Shown: positions 24,907-31,894 of the stretch, piece after piece
Position numbering within the stretch: the stretch's first letter is position 1
Layout: each line of letters opens with the position of its first letter
Assembly (NCBI GenBank): GCA_023257655.1
Contig: JALRBQ010000083.1
Coordinates: forward strand, 1 to 36,041
Origin: Pseudomonadales bacterium
GTDB lineage: Bacteria > Pseudomonadota > Gammaproteobacteria > Pseudomonadales > Pseudohongiellaceae
Length of the DNA stretch: 36,041 nucleotides
Direction: 5' to 3'
Made by a program: the position numbers and the translations under genes
Notes under the pieces: generated by a model
Database searches by the model: none
What the model saw: only the letters and a program-made list of their open reading frames with translations
Told to the model about the DNA's origin: nothing

Positions 24907-24916
24907 TTGGTGGGTA
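24907..24916 (+). promoter_or_regulatory. Third TTGGTGGGTA site near attR
   Basis: Exact copy of the decamer repeated twice ahead of the integrase. No gene starts here, so it is not a ribosome site; integrase arm binding is the best guess. Confidence 0.5.
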
Positions 24917-24941
24917 TTTAAATTTTATAAATTTAAACCCA
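24912..24941. repeat. AT-rich palindrome at the island right end
   Basis: GGGT-AT-TTAAATTT and AAATTTAA-ACCC face each other around TAT, a near-perfect hairpin overlapping the TTGGTGGGTA site and ending about 20 bases before attR. It might be a bend or cofactor site, or a terminator. The rest of 24675-24963 holds no gene I can support. Confidence 0.5.
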
Positions 24942-24963
24942 TGATTTTAGGATATAAAGGACA

Positions 24964-24979
24964 CCGCCCGCTGGTACCA
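24964..24979 (+). other. attR core of the island
   Basis: CCGCCCGCTGGTACCA, identical to the 3' end of tRNA-Leu(CAA), with no tRNA upstream of it. It marks the right junction with the chromosome. Confidence 0.9.
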
Positions 24980-25092
24980 GACTTCAGGAATGCAAAGAAC
25001 TGTTGCAGCCCAACCAAAATTTGCCGATAGAACCTAGTGCGCACCGAATACTGCGCCTGGCAGGTGAAATTGGGTAATCGAGGAAGGGATCG

Positions 25093-25248
25093 ATGAGTTT
25101 TGAAGAGGAAAATGGACAAGGTGGCGAGAAAAAGCCAACTACGTTCTTTGGACTGGAACTGAGTGACGGCGTCGTTTACACGGTCGTGATCATACTGACA
25201 CTGATCTTCATTCGTCAGGCTTCTATCGTCATTCAAGCCCTGAATTAG
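25093..25248 (+). CDS. Small single-pass membrane protein (51 aa)
   Basis: MSFEEENGQGG followed by a short charged stretch and one hydrophobic segment (VVYTVVIILTLIFI) near the C-terminus. A GAGGAAGG ribosome site lies six bases before the ATG. It starts 114 bases after attR, so before the island inserted it would have been the first gene after tRNA-Leu. I do not recognise a family. The composition, start signal and single membrane segment make it more likely real than chance. Confidence 0.6.
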   Translation: MSFEEENGQGGEKKPTTFFGLELSDGVVYTVVIILTLIFIRQASIVIQALN

Positions 25249-25354
25249 GCGTTCACGCTCTGCCCGCCGCTCGACTGAAGCATCCCCGCGTGGCACTTCG
25301 ACGTACCCGTGTGTCAGTCTCTTCCCGGCTTAACTTGTTCCACAAAAGCGCTGC

Positions 25355-25555
25355 GTGTTAAATTACGCGCCTCGTTCTCTACACCTGTTGCCAATCCATT
25401 CCTGCAAATCATTACGGCCGTATAGAGAGATAGCCATTCTAATAGAGACTCCTTTTCTAGTAGAGACACCTATTCTTATAGAGACACCCACTCCCGATCT
25501 GCGCGCAAACGAAATCTGCACAAGCGATCACAGCACAAGGCACCACTATGACTAA
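25355..25555 (+). CDS. Candidate leader peptide frame upstream of leuB
   Basis: An open frame of 66 codons from a GTG without a visible ribosome site. Its centre repeats I-L-I-E-T-P, F-L-V-E-T-P, I-L-I-E-T-P, using codons CTA, ATA, GTA and CTT that are uncommon in neighbouring genes. Its TAA (25553-25555) overlaps the leuB start codon region by eight bases, an arrangement that allows translational coupling. It may be a leader peptide that senses branched-chain aminoacyl-tRNA; alternatively the repeat alone matters and the frame is not translated. Confidence 0.35.
   Translation: MLNYAPRSLHLLPIHSCKSLRPYREIAILIETPFLVETPILIETPTPDLRANEICTSDHSTRHHYD
25436..25489 (+). repeat. 18-bp tandem repeat, 3 copies, leuB leader
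   Basis: ATTCTAATAGAGACTCCT (25436-25453), TTTCTAGTAGAGACACCT (25454-25471) and ATTCTTATAGAGACACCC (25472-25489). A partial unit, TATAGAGA, lies just upstream at about 25431. The 18-base period keeps frame with the candidate leader peptide. Confidence 0.8.
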
Positions 25556-26645
25556 GCACAAGATAGCTCTCCTCGACGGCGACGGTATTGGCCCGGAAAT
25601 CATGGCAGAAGCCGTGAAGATTCTCGAACTGGTAGCCAGCAGAAACAAGCTCGAGTTTGATCTCGTGCATGGCGCCTTCGGCGCCAGCGCCTATTTCGAA
25701 CACGGCCACTCATTTCCTGACGCGACCAAACAATTATGTGACGAAGCCGACGCCATTCTGAAGGGCCCAATCGGACTCAGTCACGAAGAGTCGAAGAAGA
25801 TTCCCGTTGATATGCAACCGGAACGCGGCGCTCTGTTGCCACTGCGTCGCCGCTACAATACCTTTGCCAATTTTCGTCCGGTATTTCTGCCCAAAGGGCT
25901 GGCGCACTTCTCGCCACTTAAACCAGAAATCATCGGTGACGGCATCGACTTCATTATTATTCGGGAGCTTGTTGGTGGCCTCTATTTCGGCGCCAAAGAA
26001 GCCGGCATCAACAGTGATGGCAAACGCTATGTAAAGGAGTCGCTGGAATACGACGAAGACCAGATTAAGCGCATCGCGCGAGTCGCCTTTGACACGGCGA
26101 TGAAACGCAAGAAGGTCTTGCACAACATCCACAAGAGCAATGTATTGAAGTCCAGTGTGCTGTGGAATGAAATCATGGAAGAAGTCGGCGCGAATTATCC
26201 CGAGGTTGAAGTCAAACATATCCTGGTGGATGCGGCAGCCACCTACCTGTGCCTGAATCCGGGACAGTTCGATGTCATGGTCATGGAAAACATGTTCGGC
26301 GACATCTTGAGCGACCAGGGCGGTGGCATTCTCGGCTCACTGGGATTGATGCCCTCAGCCTGTATCGGACCGGACAAGGCCTATTACGAACCGTCTCATG
26401 GTTCTGCACCGGACATCGCCGGCAAGAACATTGCCAACCCCTATTCCATGATTGGTTCAGTCGCGATGATGCTGGAAATGAGTTTCGGGTTAGTGCAGGA
26501 AAGTCGCAATGTGTGGCACGCCATGCAAAGTGTGTTTGCGCAGGGCTATTCCACTCCCGACCTTTCCCGACCCGGCAGCGATCTGAAGATGATCGACACG
26601 CAGGCATTCGGCGATCTCGTCGCCAGTGAGCTGCAAAAGCTCTAG
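25548..26645 (+). CDS. leuB: 3-isopropylmalate dehydrogenase-type enzyme
   Basis: 365 residues, typical LeuB length. It oxidises and decarboxylates 3-isopropylmalate to 2-ketoisocaproate precursor in leucine synthesis; relatives act on 3-methylmalate. Seen are LLDGDGIGPEIM, MQPERGALLPLRRRYNTFANFRP, the catalytic Tyr region IRELVGGLYFG, the catalytic Lys in NIHKSNVLK, DILSDQGGGILGSLG and the NAD loop PSHGSAPDIAGKNIANP. Compared with classical LeuB, GPIGL-SHEES replaces the usual VGGPKW stretch, so a methylmalate role with the neighbouring citramalate-synthase-like gene is possible. The two genes converge with 16 bases between stops. Confidence 0.87.
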   Translation: MTKHKIALLDGDGIGPEIMAEAVKILELVASRNKLEFDLVHGAFGASAYFEHGHSFPDATKQLCDEADAILKGPIGLSHEESKKIPVDMQPERGALLPLRRRYNTFANFRPVFLPKGLAHFSPLKPEIIGDGIDFIIIRELVGGLYFGAKEAGINSDGKRYVKESLEYDEDQIKRIARVAFDTAMKRKKVLHNIHKSNVLKSSVLWNEIMEEVGANYPEVEVKHILVDAAATYLCLNPGQFDVMVMENMFGDILSDQGGGILGSLGLMPSACIGPDKAYYEPSHGSAPDIAGKNIANPYSMIGSVAMMLEMSFGLVQESRNVWHAMQSVFAQGYSTPDLSRPGSDLKMIDTQAFGDLVASELQKL

Positions 26646-26661
26646 CGAGTGACGCCGGCGC

Positions 26662-28206
26662 TCAGCCGGCGGCTTCGTTGTGCAGGCGGATATTGATCAT
26701 GCGCAGCGTCGCCTTGACGGCTGCCAACACCTGGTTGGAATCCACTCCGCGCGTCTTCAGATCCTTGCCCTGCCCCTGCCAGGTGATAATGCATTCGGTC
26801 AGCGCGTTGGTCTTGCCACCGCGGGGAATATGCACCTCGTAGTCCAGCAGTGCCGGCATGACGAAACCCTTGCCCTGCAGGATTTTCTCGATGGCGTCGA
26901 TGAACGCGGCGAAGCCGCCATTGCCTGAACCGGAACCCTGAAATTCCTCACCTTCGATCGACACCCGCACACTCGCGGTGCTCTCTACATCCATGCCGCT
27001 ATTGATATAGCAGTTCATCAACTCGATATGCTGATACTCCCGGCTTTCCATCACATCGGCAATGATGAATGGCAGATCTTCAGAGGTGATCTGTTGCTTT
27101 GAGTCGCCCAGCTTGACGATGCGTTTGAGCACCTTCGCCTGATCATCCTCAGAGAGACTGATTCCCAGTTCTTCCAGATTGTTGAGCAAGGACGCCTTGC
27201 CACTCATCTTGCCGAGTGCATAGACACGCTTGCGGGCAAAACGCTCTGGTCCCAGCTTGCTGACGTACAGATCACCTTTCAGATCGCCGTCCGCGTGAAT
27301 ACCTGCAGTCTGAGTGAAAACATCAGCACCAACGATCGGCGTATTTGCGGCGATCCATTTACCAGAGAAATTTTCAACCATACGGCTCAGAACGGTGATA
27401 CGCGACTCATCGATCGAGAGTTGCATACCCATCTTGTCTTTCAGAACTACCGCAACCTCAGCCAGAGAGGCGTTACCAGCCCGTTCCCCCAGACAGTTGA
27501 TTGTGCAATGTATGGTGTTAATGCCCGCTTCAACAGCGGCCATCACATTCGCGGTAGCGAGTCCGTAGTCATTATGCGGATGAAAATCAAACTCGAGATC
27601 GGGAAAAGTCACGAGCATGTCTGTCAGCGCTGCCTTCACCTCGCGCGGCGACAGCAGGCCGAGCGTATCCGGCAACAGGAAGTGGGAAATACCGAGATTG
27701 CGTGTTCCTTCGATCAGACCAAACACATAATCCTTATTGTCACGGTAACCATTGGACCAGTCTTCCAGATACATGTTCACGCGCAGTCCGCGGGATTGTG
27801 CGTAATCCACAGTACGGGCGATGTCGGCCACATGGGTGTTCAGGTCTTTGCCCAACTGCTCCCGGCAATGCTTCTCGCTGCCCTTGGAAAGCAGATTGAT
27901 AACCTTGCAACCTGCCTCCACGATCCAGTCGACACTGCGCTTGTAATCCACGAATCCCAGCACTTCGACCCGATCCAGCAAGCCTTCGCTCGCCGCCCAG
28001 GCAGTGATCTTGCTCACCGCATCTTTCTCACCCGCAGAGACACAGGCAGAAGCCACCTCGATGCGGTCGACCTTGAGGGATTGCAACAACGCGCGCGCAA
28101 TATTCACCTTCTCGTTCACAGAGAAGGAGACGCCCTGGGTCTGTTCACCGTCCCGCAGGGTAGTATCGAGCAGTTGTATATGGCGCGTTGCTTGGCCGCT
28201 GTTCAT
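26662..28206 (-). CDS. Citramalate/2-isopropylmalate synthase-family enzyme
   Basis: 514 residues from MNSGQATRH, with AGGATTTAGTC upstream; the frame is open 22 codons further. The TIM barrel has LLDTTLRDGEQTQGVSFS, FDFHPHNDYGLATAN (metal HxH) and CLGERAGNASLAEV, with the LeuA-type regulatory domain from about residue 390 (MDVESTASVRVSIEGEE). It differs clearly from leuA in this window (shorter, different N-terminus), so the two are not recent duplicates. The family includes citramalate synthase, which makes citramalate from pyruvate and acetyl-CoA for isoleucine. Its position beside leuB, whose product can use methylmalate, favours that role, but isopropylmalate synthase remains possible. 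Confidence 0.85.
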   Translation of the reverse strand: MNSGQATRHIQLLDTTLRDGEQTQGVSFSVNEKVNIARALLQSLKVDRIEVASACVSAGEKDAVSKITAWAASEGLLDRVEVLGFVDYKRSVDWIVEAGCKVINLLSKGSEKHCREQLGKDLNTHVADIARTVDYAQSRGLRVNMYLEDWSNGYRDNKDYVFGLIEGTRNLGISHFLLPDTLGLLSPREVKAALTDMLVTFPDLEFDFHPHNDYGLATANVMAAVEAGINTIHCTINCLGERAGNASLAEVAVVLKDKMGMQLSIDESRITVLSRMVENFSGKWIAANTPIVGADVFTQTAGIHADGDLKGDLYVSKLGPERFARKRVYALGKMSGKASLLNNLEELGISLSEDDQAKVLKRIVKLGDSKQQITSEDLPFIIADVMESREYQHIELMNCYINSGMDVESTASVRVSIEGEEFQGSGSGNGGFAAFIDAIEKILQGKGFVMPALLDYEVHIPRGGKTNALTECIITWQGQGKDLKTRGVDSNQVLAAVKATLRMINIRLHNEAAG

Positions 28207-28382
28207 GACTAAATCCTGGATTTTCCGAGTCCTTTGCCGTCGGGGCCCCGACAGGCGAGCGAATTCTAGCAAATACTGGGGGCAAGGATAAGCCGCATAA
28301 GGGACTAATTCGGCCGATTTGACCTAGCACACCAGCGTTATATACTGCGCGCTTCATCTCAACTGAGCAGCCGAGGTTGGTA

Positions 28383-29516
28383 ATGGCAATTCAAATCTGT
28401 GTGCCGAAAGAAGTTCGCGCAGGCGAACAACGGGTGGCACTGGTGCCAGACGTCGTCAAACGACTGGCCAACGACAACATGGAGATTTCCATCCAGGCCG
28501 GCGCCGGCGAATTGGTCGGATATACCGACGCAGACTATGGCAAGGTAACGGTTGTCAAGGATAGCGCCGAATTGCTCGGCAAGGCTGATATCACCCTCAT
28601 GGTGAATCCGCCGACTCCGGAACAGATTGCCCAGTTGAAAACCGGCAGTGTGCTTATCGGCTATCTCAATCCCCACACCGATCTGGAGCGCTTCAACCTC
28701 CTCAAACAGAAGCAGGTCAGCGCCTTCTCGATGGAATTGATTCCGCGCATTTCCCGCGCCCAGGCTATGGATGCCCTCTCTTCCCAGGCGTCCATCGCCG
28801 GCTATAAAGCGGTGTTGCTCGCTGCCAACATTCTGGGCAAGTTCTTCCCGATGCTTACCACAGCCGCCGGTACTATCCGTCCTTCGAAGGTTCTGGTTAT
28901 CGGTGCCGGTGTCGCAGGTCTGCAGGCGATCGCCACGGCCCGCCGCCTCGGCGCCATTGTGGAAGGTTACGATGTGCGCGCCGCAGTGAAGGAGCAAGTC
29001 GAGTCACTGGGCGCCAAATTCGTCGATATCGAAATCAAGGCCGAGGGCACTGGCGGCTATGCACGCGAGCTTACCGAAGAGGAGAAAGCCCAGCAGCAAG
29101 CCATCCTCGCCAAACACGTCGCCGCCGCCGATGTCATCGTCAGCACCGCCGCCATTCCCGGCCGCCCCTCTCCGCGTATCATCAGTAAGGCAATGGTCGA
29201 GGGCATGCGTGGAGGTTCTGTCATTGTCGATCTCGCTGCCGAGGGCGGTGGCAATTGTGAATTGACGAAGGCGGACGAGACTGTCCTGCACCAAGGCGTG
29301 AAGATCTATGGTCCGGTGAATGTGCCGAGCATGGTGGGCAATCACGCGAGTGAGATGTACGCCAAGAACCTGTTGAATTTCCTGCAACTGCTTATCCAGG
29401 ACGATGTCATCAACATCAATCTCGATGACGAGATCATCGCCGCCAGTCTCATCACTCATGCTGGCAACATTCACCACGCCGGTATCAAAGCACACTTAGA
29501 AGGAGCTTCGTCATGA
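28383..29516 (+). CDS. pntAA: NAD(P) transhydrogenase subunit alpha, part 1
   Basis: 377 residues, the soluble NAD(H)-binding domain I of proton-translocating transhydrogenase. It begins IQICVPKEVRAGEQRVALVPD and has the Rossmann loop VLVIGAGVAGLQAIATARRLGA and the alanine-dehydrogenase-like substrate region. It reduces NADP+ with NADH while protons flow in. Here PntA is split as in Rhodospirillum: this part, then the short membrane part, then pntB. Start ATG has GAGG upstream. Overlaps pntAB by four bases (ATGA). Confidence 0.95.
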   Translation: MAIQICVPKEVRAGEQRVALVPDVVKRLANDNMEISIQAGAGELVGYTDADYGKVTVVKDSAELLGKADITLMVNPPTPEQIAQLKTGSVLIGYLNPHTDLERFNLLKQKQVSAFSMELIPRISRAQAMDALSSQASIAGYKAVLLAANILGKFFPMLTTAAGTIRPSKVLVIGAGVAGLQAIATARRLGAIVEGYDVRAAVKEQVESLGAKFVDIEIKAEGTGGYARELTEEEKAQQQAILAKHVAAADVIVSTAAIPGRPSPRIISKAMVEGMRGGSVIVDLAAEGGGNCELTKADETVLHQGVKIYGPVNVPSMVGNHASEMYAKNLLNFLQLLIQDDVININLDDEIIAASLITHAGNIHHAGIKAHLEGASS

Positions 29517-29818
29517 TTGAAGGTCTGGCCGCCATCTATATCTTCCTGCTCGCCGGTTTCACCGGTTTCGAGATCATCAGCCGAGTGCCGGTCATCCTGC
29601 ATACACCGCTGATGTCAGGCTCCAACTTTGTGCATGGCATCGTGCTCGTTGGCGCCATGTTCGCTTTGGGTATCGCCGATACGACTGCCGAGCAGGTCAT
29701 CGGTTTCATTGCCGTGCTTCTCGGTGCCGGCAATGCAGTCGGTGGCTATGTTGTTACCGAACGCATGCTGGAGATGTTCAAGCCCAGCAAAAAACCTACT
29801 AGCGGCGAGGAGGCATAG
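29513..29818 (+). CDS. pntAB: NAD(P) transhydrogenase subunit alpha, part 2
   Basis: 101 residues with about three transmembrane helices (LAAIYIFLLAGFTGFEIIS, FVHGIVLVGAMFALGI, VIGFIAVLLGAGNAVGGYVV), the membrane domain that E. coli has at the end of its single PntA. Starts on the ATGA overlap with pntAA and its stop abuts the pntB start codon, so the three subunits are co-translated. Confidence 0.94.
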   Translation: MIEGLAAIYIFLLAGFTGFEIISRVPVILHTPLMSGSNFVHGIVLVGAMFALGIADTTAEQVIGFIAVLLGAGNAVGGYVVTERMLEMFKPSKKPTSGEEA

Positions 29819-31252
29819 ATGACAACTCTCATCCAGTCTTCCTATCTGATTGCCGCGGTGCTTTTCATCCTCGGCCTCAAGCAGATGAGTTCCCCGGTTA
29901 CGGCTCGACGCGGTATCGTGTGGGCGGGCATTGGCATGGTGCTCGCGACTCTGGCGACATTTGCCACACCCGAGATCGTCGGCAGCAACCAGAGCATGAC
30001 GAATATCCTGCTCATCATCATTGCTATCGCCATCGGTGGCGGCTACGCCTGGGTCAGCGGCAAGAAAGTAGCGATGACCGACATGCCGCAGATGATTGCG
30101 ATGTACAACGGCATGGGAGGAGGCGCTGCCGCCACTATTGCCGCTGTGGAATTGCTAAAAGCGACCACTGAAGCAAGCCATGATCTCACCGGCACCGCCA
30201 CTATCGGTAGCACCCTCGGTACCGACGTGGCAATTTTGGGGATACTTGGCGCCATCATCGGCACGATCTCATTCAGCGGCAGCATCATCGCCTGGGCGAA
30301 ACTGGATGGCCGCCTTAACCGCAGCAAGTTGCTACCGGCGCAGCATATCGTCAATGCGATTGTGGCGTTGGCGACCCTCGCGCTTGCAGTATCTATCTAC
30401 TTCAATGCCAGCCTCAATCTTGTCATTGTGTTTTATGTCCTGGCACTGGTCCTCGGTATCTTCATCACGGTTCCCGTTGGTGGCGCCGATATGCCAGTTA
30501 TCATCTCCCTGTTCAATGCCTTAACCGGTCTGGCCGTAGGTTTCGAGGGATACGTGCTGGGAAATGCGGCGATGATCATCGCGGGCATCGTGGTCGGCTC
30601 CGCCGGCAGCCTGTTGACCCAGTTGATGGCAGTGGCCATGAACCGCTCGGTAGCCAATGTGTTCTTTGCCGGAGTTGGCACCGGAGACAGCTCTGCCGGT
30701 GGCGATGGCACCGAAGGTGTGATGAAGGAAATTCAGGCACAGGATGCAGGCATCCTGATGGCCTATGCGAGCCAGGTCATTATCATTCCCGGTTACGGCA
30801 TGGCGGTCGCGCAAGCCCAGCATAAGATCTGGGAACTCACCCAACTGCTCGATGAGAAAGGCGTGAAGGTGAAGTTCGCTATCCACCCAGTCGCCGGACG
30901 CATGCCTGGGCACATGAACGTGCTATTAGCCGAGGCCGGCGTGCCTTATGACAAGATCTATGACATGGATGACATCAATGCCGACTTCAAGAACACCACG
31001 GTGGCACTCGTGATCGGAGCCAACGACGTCGTGAACCCGTCGGCGAAAAACGACAGCAGCAGTCCGCTGTTCGGCATGCCCATCCTCGACGCCATCAAGG
31101 CCGAGAACGTGATCATCATCAAGCGCGGTCGCGGCGCCGGATTCTCCGGCGTCGAGAATCCCCTGTTCTTTGCCGACAATGCGAAAATGCTGTTCGGTGA
31201 CGGGCAGAAGGCCGCCAATGAGTTGATTCAGGCTGTCAAGGAACTCGGATGA
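29819..31252 (+). CDS. pntB: NAD(P) transhydrogenase subunit beta
   Basis: 477 residues, full length. About nine transmembrane helices in the first 270 residues form the proton channel, including the conserved QMIAMYNGMGGGAAATIAAVE stretch. The NADP-binding domain III follows, with VIIIPGYGMAVAQAQHKIWEL, HPVAGRMPGHMNVLLAEAGVPYD, GANDVVNPSA and IIIKRGRGAGFSGVENPLF. Start immediately after the pntAB stop, with GGCGAGGAGG as ribosome site. The complex supplies NADPH for biosynthesis. Confidence 0.95.
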   Translation: MTTLIQSSYLIAAVLFILGLKQMSSPVTARRGIVWAGIGMVLATLATFATPEIVGSNQSMTNILLIIIAIAIGGGYAWVSGKKVAMTDMPQMIAMYNGMGGGAAATIAAVELLKATTEASHDLTGTATIGSTLGTDVAILGILGAIIGTISFSGSIIAWAKLDGRLNRSKLLPAQHIVNAIVALATLALAVSIYFNASLNLVIVFYVLALVLGIFITVPVGGADMPVIISLFNALTGLAVGFEGYVLGNAAMIIAGIVVGSAGSLLTQLMAVAMNRSVANVFFAGVGTGDSSAGGDGTEGVMKEIQAQDAGILMAYASQVIIIPGYGMAVAQAQHKIWELTQLLDEKGVKVKFAIHPVAGRMPGHMNVLLAEAGVPYDKIYDMDDINADFKNTTVALVIGANDVVNPSAKNDSSSPLFGMPILDAIKAENVIIIKRGRGAGFSGVENPLFFADNAKMLFGDGQKAANELIQAVKELG

Positions 31253-31262
31253 TGGACAGCCG

Positions 31263-31742
31263 GTGACCACGACCGATCTCGCAATCCTGCCACGTGCCGG
31301 CTTGTTCCGGCGCCTGGCAGCCCTGCTCTATGATGCTTTCCTCGTCGCCGCGATCTGGATGTTGCTCGGCTTCATTGTCGAACTGATCGTCGGACCTGAC
31401 ACCAATCAACTGGTGGACGGCCACGTTCAAACCAATCCCGTCATCGACAATATTCTTTTTCTCGGCATGCTAGTCAGTTGCTCCGCCTTCTACCTCTGGT
31501 TCTGGACGCGCAGCGGACAGACACTGGGTATGATTGCCTGGCGCATGAAGCTGGTGGACGATCAGAATAATCTGATTAACTGGCGCCAGGGACTCATCCG
31601 TCTGGTCGCTGCCTGGCCGGCATTTTTCCTTCTGGGTCTGGGCTATCTCTGGCTCTTCGTGGACCCGAATGGCGATGCCGCCCACGACCGTATTTCCCGC
31701 ACGAAAGTGCTCATCGTCCCCAAGTCACACCGCCCCTTCTGA
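31263..31742 (+). CDS. RDD-family membrane protein
   Basis: 159 residues from a GTG 10 bases after the pntB stop; no good ATG is available. RLAALLYDAFLVAAIW gives the Arg-Asp-type signature of RDD proteins, followed by TMIAWRMKLVDD-like GMIAWRMKLVDDQN and three to four transmembrane helices. RDD proteins are of mostly unknown function, with some proposed as ion exchangers. Tight spacing suggests it belongs to the pnt operon. Confidence 0.85.
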   Translation: MTTTDLAILPRAGLFRRLAALLYDAFLVAAIWMLLGFIVELIVGPDTNQLVDGHVQTNPVIDNILFLGMLVSCSAFYLWFWTRSGQTLGMIAWRMKLVDDQNNLINWRQGLIRLVAAWPAFFLLGLGYLWLFVDPNGDAAHDRISRTKVLIVPKSHRPF

Positions 31743-31777
31743 CGTCACTCTTTGTTGCGCCTGTAAACAAAAATTTA

Positions 31778-31805
31778 TTGGACAAAATCCGGGGTTCGCT
31801 ATATT
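31778..31805 (+). promoter_or_regulatory. Candidate sigma-70 promoter for the NhaD-like gene
   Basis: TTGGAC (31778-31783) and TATATT (31800-31805) with a 16-base spacer, 90 bases before the transporter start, in the only AT-rich part of this gap. Confidence 0.5.
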
Positions 31806-31894
31806 AATATCGCGCCTCAAAACTCAATAATAGCCAGGTAGTAACCAGGCGTTTACCGGTTCGGGATGCACTCAGGCGAGGAGCCTCAAAACCC

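Larger units (their letters stand above)
11532..24979 (+). mobile_element. Genomic island integrated at tRNA-Leu 3' end
   Basis: The island is bounded by exact 16-base direct repeats, one being the 3' end of tRNA-Leu(CAA) and the other 13.4 kb downstream. A P4-like tyrosine integrase starts 137 bases inside the left end, reading inwards. The left half (to about 16850) is visibly AT-richer (about 40% GC in one sampled line) and encodes integrase, AlpA-like regulator, primase and helicase. The right half is GC-rich (68% in one sampled line) and encodes exported oxidoreductase and hydrolase cargo, a TetR regulator and an IS3 element. No structural phage genes or conjugation genes are visible. 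Confidence 0.88.

Noticed and set aside
27295-28212. Open frame of about 300 codons opposite the citramalate-synthase-like gene
   Set aside because: The antisense protein shows no domain or start signal, whereas the minus-strand frame has full enzyme motifs. Long antisense frames are common opposite GC-rich genes. The same applies to 5216-5842 (opposite leuA), 9335-9871 (opposite mdh) and 28359-28997 (opposite pntAA).
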